Notes: generated by a model not told the origin, from the letters alone. 64,000 nucleotides of DNA from Shimia isoporae (GCF_004346865.1 NZ_SMGR01000001.1:558001-622000); one strand, 5' to 3'; numbered from the stretch's first letter, positions 46,247-55,955 are shown. Program-made: numbers and translations.

Positions 46247-46828
46247 CTAAGCCGAACTTGCATTCAGAATATTGCGCTTGAGCGCGTCCAGCAAAGCGTC
46301 CAAATCATTACGGCTTTTTGCCCCGTATTTAAGCCCCATGACAACGGTTACGAGGAAGTGCGCCTGTTCGGCTGGTGTTAGGTTCAGCGACCGAAGAGAT
46401 TCCGTGTATGGGGAAAGCAGCTCGGTCACCAGACTTTCATGCTTCAGATGAGACCGGGCGATTTCTTCCTTCCCGGCGTCGTTGTGCCCTGAAATCAGAT
46501 CCTCAGCGTCGCCTGAGGTCTGCAGCAGCTCGAAGCTTTTGACGATGGTTTCTGCAAAATAGATTTCCAAGCTTTCAGCCAAGCTCGTACTTTTTTCCAG
46601 TCGCGCCCTGACGTCTGACAAATTCTGGTCTGTGATCGTGCGGATACAGGCGCAAATCAAATCGTCTTTCCCGCCCAGCAGGTCATAGATGGTCTGGCGC
46701 GACAGGCCCGCCTCTCTGGCGATGTCGTTCATCGAGGTCTTTCGTGCGCCGTAGCGCACGAAACAACGCGTCGCTGCGGCAATAATTTTTGCCTCGGTGG
46801 CTTCGGTGGTTTTCACGGCTTTGTTCAT
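46247..46828 (-). CDS. TetR family transcriptional regulator
   Basis: A 193-residue TetR-type repressor. The N-terminal HTH (AATRCFVRYGARKTSMNDIA and AGLSRQTIYDLLGGKDDL) is canonical. The C-terminal ligand-binding part is all-helical. It is divergent from the hydrolase at 46949. A 13-bp palindrome at 46855-46867 overlapping a TTGACA-type promoter element is a likely self-operator. Probably represses itself and the hydrolase; the inducer is unknown. Confidence 0.9.
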   Translation of the reverse strand: MNKAVKTTEATEAKIIAAATRCFVRYGARKTSMNDIAREAGLSRQTIYDLLGGKDDLICACIRTITDQNLSDVRARLEKSTSLAESLEIYFAETIVKSFELLQTSGDAEDLISGHNDAGKEEIARSHLKHESLVTELLSPYTESLRSLNLTPAEQAHFLVTVVMGLKYGAKSRNDLDALLDALKRNILNASSA

Positions 46829-46854
46829 GCACCAACAAATAATTTGGGATCGAC

Positions 46855-46884
46855 GACTTGACAAGTCTGGTACGAATGTAAAAT
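46855..46884. promoter_or_regulatory. Palindrome over the hydrolase promoter (TetR operator candidate)
   Basis: GACTTG-A-CAAGTC at 46855-46867 is a perfect 13-bp palindrome containing TTGACA (46858-46863), which can act as the -35. TAAAAT at 46879 (15-base spacing) or AAATAC at 46881 (17-base spacing) would be the -10, about 65 bases before the hydrolase start. A divergent TetR gene begins at 46828. Confidence 0.55.
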
Positions 46885-46948
46885 ACAACCTTACAAGATT
46901 CGAACATGTGTAAAGTAGATGCCCGAATGGCTGGAAATGGAGAAAAGA

Positions 46949-47851
46949 ATGATTGTTGATTTTATGATGCGTCGTGTTGCCCAGATGATTGCAGCCACCC
47001 AAAGATCACCGATTTACCGGAGACCAGACGAATACGGGATGTCGTATGAGGATGTTACGTTTCCATCTTCAGATGGCGTTGTGCTTGAAGGCTGGTACAT
47101 GCCCGCAGCCAAGCCATCGAACAAAATTGTGGTGTGCAACCATTTTTCTCCTGCAAACCGGTACGGGTATGCTGGCCATTTGAAAGGCTGGCGTCGTGCG
47201 GGTGGCTTCGAAGTAAACTTCCTGCCGAAATACAAGGCGCTCGTAGAAGCCGGATACAATGTCCTTGCCTATGACTTGCGAAATCACGGAACGAGCGCGC
47301 CCGCGCAAAATGGGGGGTACAACCCGAGTCTTTTTGAGTTCAAGGATGTGCTTGGGTCACTCGATTTCGTTCGCTCAAATCCTGTGACCAAGGATATGGA
47401 AATTCATCTGCACAGCATGTGTCTGGGCGGAAATGCGACATTGGTTGCGATGGGCAAACAGCCGGAAGCCTTTGCCGATGTTAAGTCGATGATCCTTCTG
47501 CAACCGATTTCCGGCGACGCATTGGTGCGAAAGCTCGTAAAAAACATGCGAATGGGAAAGAAGGCCTATGCTGCCTTCGAACGGCACTATCGTGAGATCT
47601 GGGGCTTTCGGATCGAGGACAGTTCACCCCAGAAGGACGCGGCGAATGTGACAATGCCTACTTTTGTGGTGCAGGTACGAAATGATGCGTTCACCTTTGC
47701 GGAGGAAGACGTTCAAGCGGTTTATGACAACATCCCCGTTGAGGACAAAAAGCTTTACTGGATTGAGGACACGACGCAGAGGTTTCGTGGGTATCAATTT
47801 TTCTCCGAACATCCGGAACAGATGGTGGCGTGGTACGACGCGCATTCCTAA
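46949..47851 (+). CDS. Alpha/beta hydrolase with Cys nucleophile (dienelactone hydrolase-like)
   Basis: A 300-residue alpha/beta hydrolase. The nucleophile elbow reads HLHSMCLGGNATLV, so the catalytic residue in the Sm-x-Nu-x-Sm pattern is a cysteine (about residue 158), as in dienelactone hydrolases, not serine. The Asp (VRNDAFTFAEED) and His (SEHPEQM) complete the triad. The oxyanion region is YMPAAKPSNKIVVCNHFSPA. The ATG at 46949 is preferred because GGAG lies 6 bases upstream; ATGs at 46919 and 46937 lack a ribosome site. Divergent from a TetR regulator. Substrate unknown. Confidence 0.8.
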   Translation: MIVDFMMRRVAQMIAATQRSPIYRRPDEYGMSYEDVTFPSSDGVVLEGWYMPAAKPSNKIVVCNHFSPANRYGYAGHLKGWRRAGGFEVNFLPKYKALVEAGYNVLAYDLRNHGTSAPAQNGGYNPSLFEFKDVLGSLDFVRSNPVTKDMEIHLHSMCLGGNATLVAMGKQPEAFADVKSMILLQPISGDALVRKLVKNMRMGKKAYAAFERHYREIWGFRIEDSSPQKDAANVTMPTFVVQVRNDAFTFAEEDVQAVYDNIPVEDKKLYWIEDTTQRFRGYQFFSEHPEQMVAWYDAHS

Positions 47852-47858
47852 AGAAGAA

Positions 47859-47882
47859 AAGCCCCGCTGGTTGGCGGGGCTT
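47859..47882. terminator. Bidirectional terminator between the hydrolase and trpS
   Basis: AAGCCCCGC and GCGGGGCTT form a 9-bp stem with a 6-base loop between the stop of the plus-strand hydrolase (47851) and the minus-strand trpS stop (47908). The minus side continues as TTTCTTC, the better T-tract. Confidence 0.85.
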
Positions 47883-47907
47883 CCTGTATCTTTTGACGAT
47901 TTGAGTA

Positions 47908-48945
47908 TTACGCGCCAACCATGCCGACAATTTCGTAGGTCTTTTTCAGGATGGGCGCGGCGATTTCACGGGCCTGTCCGGCGCCGTGCGCAAGGATTCT
48001 GTCGATCTCGGACTGATCTTCCATCAGGCGCGCCATTTCGGTGGAAATCGGCGCAAGTTTGTCGACAGCGAGGTCGGATAGCAGCGGCTTAAATTCCGAG
48101 AATTGCTTGCCGCCCACTTCTGCCAATACCTGATCTACGGTTTGCCCGGACAGCCCCGCATAGATGTTCACAAGGTTGCGGGCTTCGGGCCGGTCTTCGA
48201 GGCCTTTGGCTTCGGACGGCAGGCCCTCGGGGTCGGTTTTGGCTTTGCGGATTTTCTTGGCGATGGTGTCTGCATCATCGGTCATGTTGATGCGTGATGC
48301 ATCAGACGGATCGGATTTCGACATCTTTTTGGAGCCGTCACGCAGGGACATGACGCGGGTGGCCGCACCCTCGATGACAGGTTCGGTGACCGGAAAGAAA
48401 TCTACGCCGTAGTCGTGGTTGAATTTGATCGCCACGTCGCGGGTCAGCTCAAGGTGCTGTTTCTGATCCTCCCCCACTGGAACATGGGTGGCGTGATAGG
48501 CCAGAATGTCCGCGGCCATCAATGCGGGATAGGCAAACAGGCCGAGGCTGGCGTTCTGCTGGTTCTTGCCGGCTTTGTCCTTCCACTGGGTCATGCGCTG
48601 CATCCAGCCCATGCGGGCGACACAGTTAAAGATCCATCCCAGTTGCGCGTGTTCCGGTGCGGCAGACTGGTTGAAGAGGATAGACTTTTTCGGGTCAATG
48701 CCCGCAGCGATGAAGCCGGCGCAGAGTTCGCGTGTGGCACGGCGTAGCTTCTCGGGATCTTGCCAGACGGTGATCGCGTGCAGGTCAACCATGCAATAGA
48801 CAGTCTCGTGCGTACCGGCTTCCTGCATGTCAACAAAGCGCTTCATGGCGCCAAGGTAATTGCCCAGCGTCAGACCACCCGAGGGTTGGATCCCGGAAAA
48901 GACGCGTGGGGTAAAGGTGGAGGACGTTTGGACCGCCTCTGTCAT
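47908..48945 (-). CDS. trpS: Tryptophanyl-tRNA synthetase
   Basis: A 345-residue class I aminoacyl-tRNA synthetase that charges tRNA-Trp. The HIGH-type motif is [12 protein letters not shown] and the KMSKS motif is [15 protein letters not shown]; Trp-site residues are in [21 protein letters not shown]. The ATG at 48945 ([20 protein letters not shown]) is taken, with GGAG 8 bases upstream; an open frame extends to 49008 without a ribosome site. It lies in the same neighbourhood as murJ and glnD, as usual in Rhodobacterales. Confidence 0.95.
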   Translation of the reverse strand: MTEAVQTSSTFTPRVFSGIQPSGGLTLGNYLGAMKRFVDMQEAGTHETVYCMVDLHAITVWQDPEKLRRATRELCAGFIAAGIDPKKSILFNQSAAPEHAQLGWIFNCVARMGWMQRMTQWKDKAGKNQQNASLGLFAYPALMAADILAYHATHVPVGEDQKQHLELTRDVAIKFNHDYGVDFFPVTEPVIEGAATRVMSLRDGSKKMSKSDPSDASRINMTDDADTIAKKIRKAKTDPEGLPSEAKGLEDRPEARNLVNIYAGLSGQTVDQVLAEVGGKQFSEFKPLLSDLAVDKLAPISTEMARLMEDQSEIDRILAHGAGQAREIAAPILKKTYEIVGMVGA

Positions 48946-49051
48946 TGGATTTACTCCGTCTGGATAAAATGGTGAGAGTGCCTTACTCAGGGCGCAATAC
49001 CCCGTCAAGAAGTCATACGCGGGGAGTGGGGAACAAGAAGGAACGTGCCAT

Positions 49052-49738
49052 ATGAGCCATCCCGACGATCAAAGTCCGATCAACCCTTTGCCGCCGGTGG
49101 TGGTGGCGCTGTTTTTGTTGGTCGTCGGTGTCGAGGCGATCTTTTGGGCGGGCTCGCGTGGGTTAGTAGGTGGACCCAGTGCTGTTGGCTGGCGTTTGTC
49201 TGCTTTGCAACAATATGCATTTTCGGCGGAGATCTTTGACTGGATGCTTGCGACGGGCAACTGGCCGCTGGAGCATGTGAAGCGGTTTGTGACCTATATG
49301 TTTGTACACATAGGATTTACGCACACGCTGTTTGGCGGGGTGTTGCTGCTGGCGATTGGCAAAATGGTAGGCGAAGTGTTTTCGCAATTGGCCACGCTGA
49401 TCGTGTTTATCGGATCGGGAATTGCCGGTGCGCTGGGCTATGCTTTGATCCTCGATCCTGACGTACCGCTGATCGGGAGTTATCCGGGCGTCTATGGTCT
49501 GATCGGAGCATTCACATTTCTGATGTGGGCGCGCCTCGGAGAACTGGGTGCGCCTCAGGCGCGGGCCTTTTCGCTGATCGGTGTCCTAGTGGCGATCCAG
49601 TTGGTGTTCGGGTTGCTTTTTGGCGGTAATCCGGACTGGGTTGCAGATGTTTGCGGGTTTGCTGCCGGTTTCCTGATGAGCTTCGTGCTTGTCCCCGGTG
49701 GATGGCGACGGATACGGGATCGCATCCGCCGTCCCTGA
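49052..49738 (+). CDS. Rhomboid-like membrane protein lacking catalytic residues
   Basis: A 228-residue, six- to seven-helix protein of the rhomboid superfamily ([20 protein letters not shown], then [15 protein letters not shown]). The catalytic GxSG serine motif is replaced: the segment reads [14 protein letters not shown], so Ser becomes Tyr. The catalytic His (usually AHxGG) reads ADVCGFAAG, so His becomes Asp. It is therefore expected to be a pseudoprotease, like iRhom/derlin types, perhaps binding membrane proteins. Divergent from trpS; convergent with the HdeD gene. Confidence 0.85.
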   Translation: MSHPDDQSPINPLPPVVVALFLLVVGVEAIFWAGSRGLVGGPSAVGWRLSALQQYAFSAEIFDWMLATGNWPLEHVKRFVTYMFVHIGFTHTLFGGVLLLAIGKMVGEVFSQLATLIVFIGSGIAGALGYALILDPDVPLIGSYPGVYGLIGAFTFLMWARLGELGAPQARAFSLIGVLVAIQLVFGLLFGGNPDWVADVCGFAAGFLMSFVLVPGGWRRIRDRIRRP

Positions 49739-49739
49739 T

Positions 49740-50270
49740 TTAGGTGTCGCTTGAGGCGTCAACGTCCTTGGCCATCAAAGCCAGTGCGATGGCGCCGATG
49801 CCGTTGGAGATCAGTTCGACCGCAAGCAGAATGCCAAGAATGACAGCCGCGGATTGCGGGAAGTTGGACAGGACCATCGCGCCCAGAGCGAGCGAGATAA
49901 AGGCAGATAGAAAGAGCGCCATCCGCGGAGTGCCTTCAGCGTTGGAAAACCCGAACCATGCTTTGGTGATGCCCGAAGCAAGGAACATGATGCCGGCGAC
50001 AAAGGTCAGCGTCAGCATGCCCTTGAGTGGCTCTTGAAGAATGTTCAGGCCGATAATGAAGGCGATCACACCGAAAAGTATGCCGAAAATCTTTGCGCCT
50101 GCGCCTTGGGCCGAAAACGACGCCACAACTTGAATGCCGCCCAGAAAGACGAAACTCCAGCCTGCGATCACCGTTGCGGCAACTGATGCGCCGAACGGGT
50201 TGGCCAGTGCAAGAATGCCAGCCGCGACCGATAAGACGCCGATGACCAGCATAAAAATCCAATTGAACAT
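49740..50270 (-). CDS. HdeD/DUF308 family membrane protein
   Basis: A 176-residue inner-membrane protein with six hydrophobic helices in the HdeD/DUF308 pattern (LVIGVLSVAAGILALANPFG, then AGWSFVFLGGIQVVASF and a repeat). HdeD gives acid resistance in E. coli; the role here is unknown. The stop is one base past the rhomboid-like gene's stop in the convergent orientation. It lies 116 bases downstream of murJ on the same strand and may be read from that operon. Confidence 0.85.
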   Translation of the reverse strand: MFNWIFMLVIGVLSVAAGILALANPFGASVAATVIAGWSFVFLGGIQVVASFSAQGAGAKIFGILFGVIAFIIGLNILQEPLKGMLTLTFVAGIMFLASGITKAWFGFSNAEGTPRMALFLSAFISLALGAMVLSNFPQSAAVILGILLAVELISNGIGAIALALMAKDVDASSDT

Positions 50271-50386
50271 GTCACTTTCCCCTCTGGAATTCCGACGTTT
50301 TTGCGTTGTCGGATGAATTGAATGATCAGATGTAACGTTGGTTTAGGGGGCGCAGGCAACGTTTTTCTGAAATTTTTGACCGTTGA

Positions 50387-51931
50387 TCAGGGCGCGCGCC
50401 GTGCGGCCTTGCGCAGATCGTCCATGGCAAACGCACCCGTGATACGGGCCGAAGCAAAGTAAATCAAAGCGCCCATCAAGATGAGCACAGCAAGTGCCAG
50501 ATAGCGCCAGCCCGGGCTTCCGAGCCACGGGATAAGCACTATCCAAAGGAACCAGAGCGCAGTGCCCATGAGGGCACTCGATAATACAATACGCCAGAGG
50601 CGCTTTCGGAGTCGGCTGTCGAACTTTGCGGTGTCGCCGAATTTCCGCGCTCCAAATCCGAGTTGGGCGATCATCACCCAGGCAGAGACCGTCGCAGCTA
50701 TGGCAGGCGCCAGCCATTCGATAAACGGGGCAAGCCCGAAGGCCAAACCGGCGTTCACCAACATTGCCCAGACGGCGTAGCGGAACGGCGATTTGGTATC
50801 GTGACGGGCAAAATACAGGGGTTGCAACAGCTTTTGCAGGACGAAAGCGGGAAGGCCGACCGCGTAGATCGACAATGCTACTGCTATGGCCGCGCTGTCG
50901 TCGGCGCCCGTCTCGCCACGTTCAAACAATACCGAAACGATAGGAAGCGGCACCACGAGGAAGGCGACGGCGCAAGGGATCGTCAGAAACATGGCAAATT
51001 CGGTGGCGCGGGAAAGAGCGTTTTTGGCGCCAGCGTCGTCTCCGGCTTTCAAGCGGCGCGACAAGTCTGGCAATAACACAATTCCAACAGCAATGCCGAT
51101 CACGCCCAAGGGCAATTGGTAAAGTCTGTCGGCAGCATAAAGCCAGCTGACGGCTCCTTCATTCGCGGAGGCTACGATCTGACCAACCACTAGGTTGATC
51201 TGCATAACGCCGGAGGCAAGGGCGGCGGGAACGGCGACGCGTACCATCTGGGCCATGTCCGGTGTCCAGCGCGGCAATCCGAGGCGCAGCTTGACCCCGG
51301 CGCGGGACGCCGCGGTCCAGACGAGCGCCAACTGCGCGATGCCTGCGAGAGGAATTGTCCAGATCAACCATTGGATCACCTCACCGCCTATGGCGTGACC
51401 AACCACCAGGGCCGGAATGATCATAATGTTGAGCAGCACGGGGGCAGCGGCCGCGGCCGCGAACCTGCCCGTGGCGTTCAGAACGCCGGAAAACAGGGCC
51501 GCCAAAGACATGAAAAAGATGTAGGGAAACACGACACGGCCATAGCCGACGGTGAGATCAAACCGCACATCCCCAGAAAAACCTTCGGCGGTGGCCCAGA
51601 CCAGCGCGGGCATAAACACCATGGCCAGCGCTGTCAGGAGCAGCACGACGGTCGCAAGAAGGTTCAGTGCGTCAGAGGCAAAACCTTCCGGGTCTTCACC
51701 CGCTTCATACTTTTTGGAGAACATCGGCACGAAAGCCGCGTTGAATGCGCCCTCGGCAAAGAAGCGTCGAAACATGTTCGGGAGCCGGAACGCCGCTACG
51801 AAAGCATCCATAACGGGGCCGGGCCCGAGATAACTGAGCAACAGAATTTCGCGTACGAAGCCAAGAATTCGGCTTAGCAGGGTCCAAAAACCGACGGTCA
51901 AGAAACCGCGTATCAGGCGGATCGGCTTCAA
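50387..51931 (-). CDS. murJ: Lipid II flippase MurJ
   Basis: A 514-residue MATE-like (MVF) flippase with about 14 transmembrane helices that moves lipid II across the inner membrane for peptidoglycan synthesis. The start LIRGFLTVGFWTLLSRILGF and the SKKYEAGED loop are family hallmarks; AEGAFNAAFVPMF is the conserved segment. Its ATG overlaps the glnD stop by 4 bases (ATGA), so murJ is translationally coupled to glnD, the standard order in Rhodobacterales. Confidence 0.95.
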   Translation of the reverse strand: MKPIRLIRGFLTVGFWTLLSRILGFVREILLLSYLGPGPVMDAFVAAFRLPNMFRRFFAEGAFNAAFVPMFSKKYEAGEDPEGFASDALNLLATVVLLLTALAMVFMPALVWATAEGFSGDVRFDLTVGYGRVVFPYIFFMSLAALFSGVLNATGRFAAAAAAPVLLNIMIIPALVVGHAIGGEVIQWLIWTIPLAGIAQLALVWTAASRAGVKLRLGLPRWTPDMAQMVRVAVPAALASGVMQINLVVGQIVASANEGAVSWLYAADRLYQLPLGVIGIAVGIVLLPDLSRRLKAGDDAGAKNALSRATEFAMFLTIPCAVAFLVVPLPIVSVLFERGETGADDSAAIAVALSIYAVGLPAFVLQKLLQPLYFARHDTKSPFRYAVWAMLVNAGLAFGLAPFIEWLAPAIAATVSAWVMIAQLGFGARKFGDTAKFDSRLRKRLWRIVLSSALMGTALWFLWIVLIPWLGSPGWRYLALAVLILMGALIYFASARITGAFAMDDLRKAARRAP

Positions 51932-54735
51932 GCGGTGGCCCTTTCGACGCCTTGTTCGATGGCCTCGCGCAGTTTTTTCTCCAGAGTTTTCTGTTTTCCG
52001 TCTGTGTGGAATTTCAGGCCAAACATGTCTTTGACATAAAAGGCGTCCACCACTTGCTCCCCGTAAGTCGCAATCACAGCAGAAGCGATATACACGTTGT
52101 TGTTGGCCAATGTGCGCGTCAGGTCGAACAGCAATCCGGGGCGGTCACGGGTATCCACCTCGATAATGGTGTAGATTTCGGAGCCTTCGTTGTCGAAGGT
52201 CACGGTGGTAGGCACCTTGAACGCACGTTCCCGTTTCTTGATCACGTCGCGCGATCGCATAGCGTCGCGGGTGACAACTTCGCCCTTGAGCGTCTTTTCG
52301 ATCATTTGGCGTAGGCGCGGCAGGCGTCCGGCTTCGTAAGGCTTGCCTTCAGCATCCTGTATCCAGAAGGCGGCTGTCGCGAAGCCGTCCTTGGAGGTGA
52401 AAGTGCGTGCGTCTACGATATTGGCGCCGACAAGGGCCAGCGCACCACACATGCGCGAGAAAATACCGGGGTGGTCGGCCATGGCAAAGCAGACACGGGT
52501 GGCGTCGCGGTCTTCGTCCGGATGCAGGTCGATGCGAATTTCATCGTTGGGAATGTCGCGCAGCAGCTCGGCAAACACCTTGTGGGCGGTGATGTGAAGG
52601 CCTTGCCAATATGGGTCGTAGTGGCGGCCGGTCTCTTTCTTGAGGTCCTTGGCAGGCCAATCCGACAACTCGGCACGCAGGGCTTTTTTGGCTTTGGTGC
52701 CGCGATTTTCACGGGTGATGGCTTCCATGCCGTTTTCTAGGACGAGTCTGGTTTGTCCATGAAGTGCCCGTAAAAGAACGGCTTTCCAGTTGTTCCAGGT
52801 GTCAGGTCCAACGCCGCGGATGTCACACACGGTCAGAACCGTCAGAAGATTCAAACGCTCCACGGTTTGCACGGCTTTGGCAAAATCACGCACTGTGCGC
52901 GGATCGGCAATGTCGCGTTTTTGGGCCATGTCCGACATCAAGAGGTGGTACCGCACGAGCCATTCCACGGTTTCCACCTCGGCTTTGTTGAGGCCTAGTC
53001 GCGGAGCAACTTTGCGCGAAATCTGTGCGCCTAGAACCGAATGGTCTATGTCACGGCCCTTTCCGATATCGTGTAGCAGCATGGCCACCATCAGCACTTT
53101 GCGGTTGATACCGGTCTTGAGGATTTCGGAGCTGAGCGGAAGCTCGTCCTGCAGTTCTTCTTTCTCGATGTGCGTGAAGTTGGCGATCACCTGAATGGTG
53201 TGTTCGTCAACGGTGTAGGAGTGATACATGTTGAACTGCATCATCGCCACGATCGGTTCAAATTCGGGAATGAACGCAGACAAAACGCCCAATTCGTTCA
53301 TCCTGCGTAGGGCGCGTTCCGGATTTCCGTGTTTGAGCAGGAGGTCGAGGAAAATACGCCGCGCTTCTTTGTTTGCGCGCATGTCATCGTCGATCAGATG
53401 CAGGTTGGCCGTTACCAGCCGCATCGCATCGGGGTGGATCAGCATCCCGGTGCGCAAGCCTTCCTCGAACAAACGCAAAAGGTTTAGCGGGTCCGCCAGG
53501 AACGTGTCGGCATCTGCCACGGCGAGCCGGTTGTGGATCACCACATAACCGGATTTCACGCGCGGGCGTCTGCGGAAAATGCGCTCCATCAAAGGCGCAG
53601 ATTTGGCGTGGTCGGCTTCAAGCTTGGTCAGGATGATCCGCGTGAGGTCGCCAACCGATGTCGCGTGACGGAAAAAGTCCTGCATGAAGTGTTCCACGGC
53701 GCGTCGGCCACCTTCATCCGCATAACCAAGCGCGTCTGCCACCTCAACCTGAACGTCAAACGACAGGGTCTCGGACGGACGGCCGGCGATCAGGTGGAGG
53801 TGTCCGCGGACCGCCCAAAGGAAATTCTCCGCTGCCACGAACAGCTCCAATTCCTCTTCTTGAAGGACATCCAGGGCCACCAACTCGCGCACATCTGTGA
53901 CGTGATAGACGTATTTGGCGATCCAGAAGAGAGATTGGAGGTCGCGCAGGCCTCCTTTGCCTTCTTTGACGTTCGGCTCAACAACGTAGCGCTGACCTTG
54001 CTTCAGGTGTCGGTTGTCCCGTTCCTCAAGTTTGGCGTCGATAAATTCGCGCTCGGTGCCTTTGAAAAGCTCGTTTTCCAAACGCTCCGCCAACTCTTTG
54101 GCCAAGGGTTCGTGGCCGCGCAGGAACCGATGTTCGAGCAGCGCCGTCCGAATGGTGAAATCCTCGCGGCCGAGTCGCAAGCAGTCGCGGACAGTGCGTG
54201 ACGCATGCCCAACCTTCAGGCGCAGGTCCCACAGGATGTAGAGCATGGTTTCAATCACGCTTTCGGCCCACGGCGTGATTTTGTAAGGCGTCAGGAACAG
54301 CAGATCGACGTCGGATTGAGGGGCCATTTCCCCACGACCGTAGCCGCCCACGGCCAAAAGGGTCAGCCGCTCTGCCTCGGTCGGAGTGGACAAGGGATGC
54401 AGGCGTTCTGTGGCCACGTGGTAGGCGCAGCCAATCAGGCAATCGGTGAGCCAGGTGTAGGAGCGGGTCATTTCGCGCGCAGCCATAGGGTTGGCACGGA
54501 ATGACGCCGCAATGGCGGCCATGGCTGTTTTCCGACGGGCAGAGAGAACTTGGACCACGTCGCCACGCCGACCGCTCCCTGCGTCTTTTTCAAAGATCGC
54601 GTCCAGTTCAGCTGCTACGGCGGCACGATCAAATATCTCGTCAGCTGGGCAGATCAACCCGGCCGATGGTTCGGCCGGAAAGATGGCGTCGGGTTTAGAG
54701 GCCTGCGCCTCCGAATTTTTGCGGAGCTGGGTCAA
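51928..54735 (-). CDS. glnD: [Protein-PII] uridylyltransferase
   Basis: A bifunctional uridylyltransferase/uridylyl-removing enzyme of nitrogen control, about 935 residues with this start. The nucleotidyltransferase motif is VGGYGRGEMAPQSDVDLLFL, the HD phosphodiesterase motif is LLHDIGKGRDIDHSVLG, and two ACT domains lie at the C-terminus (VCFAMADHPGIFSRMCGAL and VDTRDRPGLLFDL). It senses glutamine and modifies PII. The start is uncertain: TTG at 54735 (AGAAGG upstream) overlaps the LpoA-like gene by 41 bases; TTG at 54657 would avoid overlap, and an ATG at 54786 is possible. Confidence 0.9.
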   Translation of the reverse strand: MTQLRKNSEAQASKPDAIFPAEPSAGLICPADEIFDRAAVAAELDAIFEKDAGSGRRGDVVQVLSARRKTAMAAIAASFRANPMAAREMTRSYTWLTDCLIGCAYHVATERLHPLSTPTEAERLTLLAVGGYGRGEMAPQSDVDLLFLTPYKITPWAESVIETMLYILWDLRLKVGHASRTVRDCLRLGREDFTIRTALLEHRFLRGHEPLAKELAERLENELFKGTEREFIDAKLEERDNRHLKQGQRYVVEPNVKEGKGGLRDLQSLFWIAKYVYHVTDVRELVALDVLQEEELELFVAAENFLWAVRGHLHLIAGRPSETLSFDVQVEVADALGYADEGGRRAVEHFMQDFFRHATSVGDLTRIILTKLEADHAKSAPLMERIFRRRPRVKSGYVVIHNRLAVADADTFLADPLNLLRLFEEGLRTGMLIHPDAMRLVTANLHLIDDDMRANKEARRIFLDLLLKHGNPERALRRMNELGVLSAFIPEFEPIVAMMQFNMYHSYTVDEHTIQVIANFTHIEKEELQDELPLSSEILKTGINRKVLMVAMLLHDIGKGRDIDHSVLGAQISRKVAPRLGLNKAEVETVEWLVRYHLLMSDMAQKRDIADPRTVRDFAKAVQTVERLNLLTVLTVCDIRGVGPDTWNNWKAVLLRALHGQTRLVLENGMEAITRENRGTKAKKALRAELSDWPAKDLKKETGRHYDPYWQGLHITAHKVFAELLRDIPNDEIRIDLHPDEDRDATRVCFAMADHPGIFSRMCGALALVGANIVDARTFTSKDGFATAAFWIQDAEGKPYEAGRLPRLRQMIEKTLKGEVVTRDAMRSRDVIKKRERAFKVPTTVTFDNEGSEIYTIIEVDTRDRPGLLFDLTRTLANNNVYIASAVIATYGEQVVDAFYVKDMFGLKFHTDGKQKTLEKKLREAIEQGVERATA

Positions 54736-55861
54736 TGATAACAACCTTCTTGTCGCGGATCGTGGCGACGGCCAGCCCGCGTTCATTCGTACCGTCGGCG
54801 CGCAGGCGGAAAATGCCGTTTACACCCTGAAAGCCTGCGCCTTGTGTGAGCGCACCCGTAGTGAGTGCGTCGGCCTTACCGGCTTTGACCAGTGCGCCAA
54901 TCGCCGCAATACCGTCATAAGCAAGGCCGCCGATCGGGTGGGGAAGTCCACCATAAGCCTGTGCATAGCGGTTCTGGAACTGCTGCGTCAGGTTGGGGTC
55001 TGGCAAAGCGAACCAGCCGCCCTGAACCCCTGGCAGTTCCAAAGTCTGGCTCGGAATGTCCCAACGGGTCAGGCCGATGAACTGGGTTGTTGCAGGGCTC
55101 AGACCCGCTTCGGGCAGGAGTTGCGACATCAGCGGCAGAGCGCCAGACGTGTTGGCCGTAAGGAAGATGGCATCCACTTCGTTTGAGTCGGCAGTCAGTT
55201 TTATTTGCGAGACAGCCGCAATGACGCCTTCCTGGGAGAACTGGTAGCTCACCGATCCTGCAGGCTCAGCGCCTTGACGTGAAATCGCGCCGTCAATGGC
55301 CGCCTTGCCCTGCGCGCCGGAGGCGTTGTTGGAGTGAACAACCATGATGCGCGGTTTGCCTGCGCTGCGTGAGTAGCTCACAAGACGATCGGCTGTATTG
55401 CCGAAGGTTGGGCCAAGCACAAACAGGTTGCCTCCGGCAATCGACGTGTTGTTCGAGAAGGACAAAACGTTGATGTTGCGGCTCGCAACGGCCTTTGCAG
55501 CTGCGTTCGCAGCTTCAGCAAAAACGGGTCCGATGATGATTTTCGCGCCTTCGTCGACGGCTTGGGCAGCAGAGGCTTGCGCCGTTGCCGGGTCACCAGC
55601 GGTCGGGTAGACGCGTAGATCGATCTGCACCCCGTTTAGATCAGCGATCGCAAGCTTGGCTGCGTTCTCAAGGCTTTGCGCAAGAACAGCGTCGCCGGAA
55701 TTGCTGGAACCTTTCGGAACGAGTAGTGCCACGGGCACAGGTTTGGACGTGGAAATAGTCGGGCCGCCGCCGGAAGGAACGCAGGCCACAAGCGCCAATC
55801 CGGCCAGCCCGAGAACCGCCCCTTTAAGAAAACGACGGGCGGGGGTAAAAAAAGACAACAT
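54695..55861 (-). CDS. LpoA-like penicillin-binding protein activator (periplasmic-binding fold)
   Basis: A 388-residue lipoprotein with lipobox LAGLALVAC (Cys27, after a basic MLSFFTPARRFLKG start) and a type 1 periplasmic-binding fold (VALLVPKGSSNSGDA at the start, GPVFAEAANAAAKAV, AYGGLPHPIGGLAYDGIAAI near the end). This is the family annotated as penicillin-binding protein activator. It may sense or bind a ligand at the envelope. The ATG at 55861 with GGAG upstream is chosen. It is divergent from rsmI and ends 40 bases inside the putative glnD start. Confidence 0.85.
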   Translation of the reverse strand: MLSFFTPARRFLKGAVLGLAGLALVACVPSGGGPTISTSKPVPVALLVPKGSSNSGDAVLAQSLENAAKLAIADLNGVQIDLRVYPTAGDPATAQASAAQAVDEGAKIIIGPVFAEAANAAAKAVASRNINVLSFSNNTSIAGGNLFVLGPTFGNTADRLVSYSRSAGKPRIMVVHSNNASGAQGKAAIDGAISRQGAEPAGSVSYQFSQEGVIAAVSQIKLTADSNEVDAIFLTANTSGALPLMSQLLPEAGLSPATTQFIGLTRWDIPSQTLELPGVQGGWFALPDPNLTQQFQNRYAQAYGGLPHPIGGLAYDGIAAIGALVKAGKADALTTGALTQGAGFQGVNGIFRLRADGTNERGLAVATIRDKKVVIIDPAPQKFGGAGL

Positions 55862-55955
55862 CGGAGACACTCCATTCCCTGATTGGGGTGGCCGCTGGGC
55901 GCGGACGGATTCTGGTTTTGAGCGCAAATAATAAACGGAAGAGGGGGCGGGTCCA

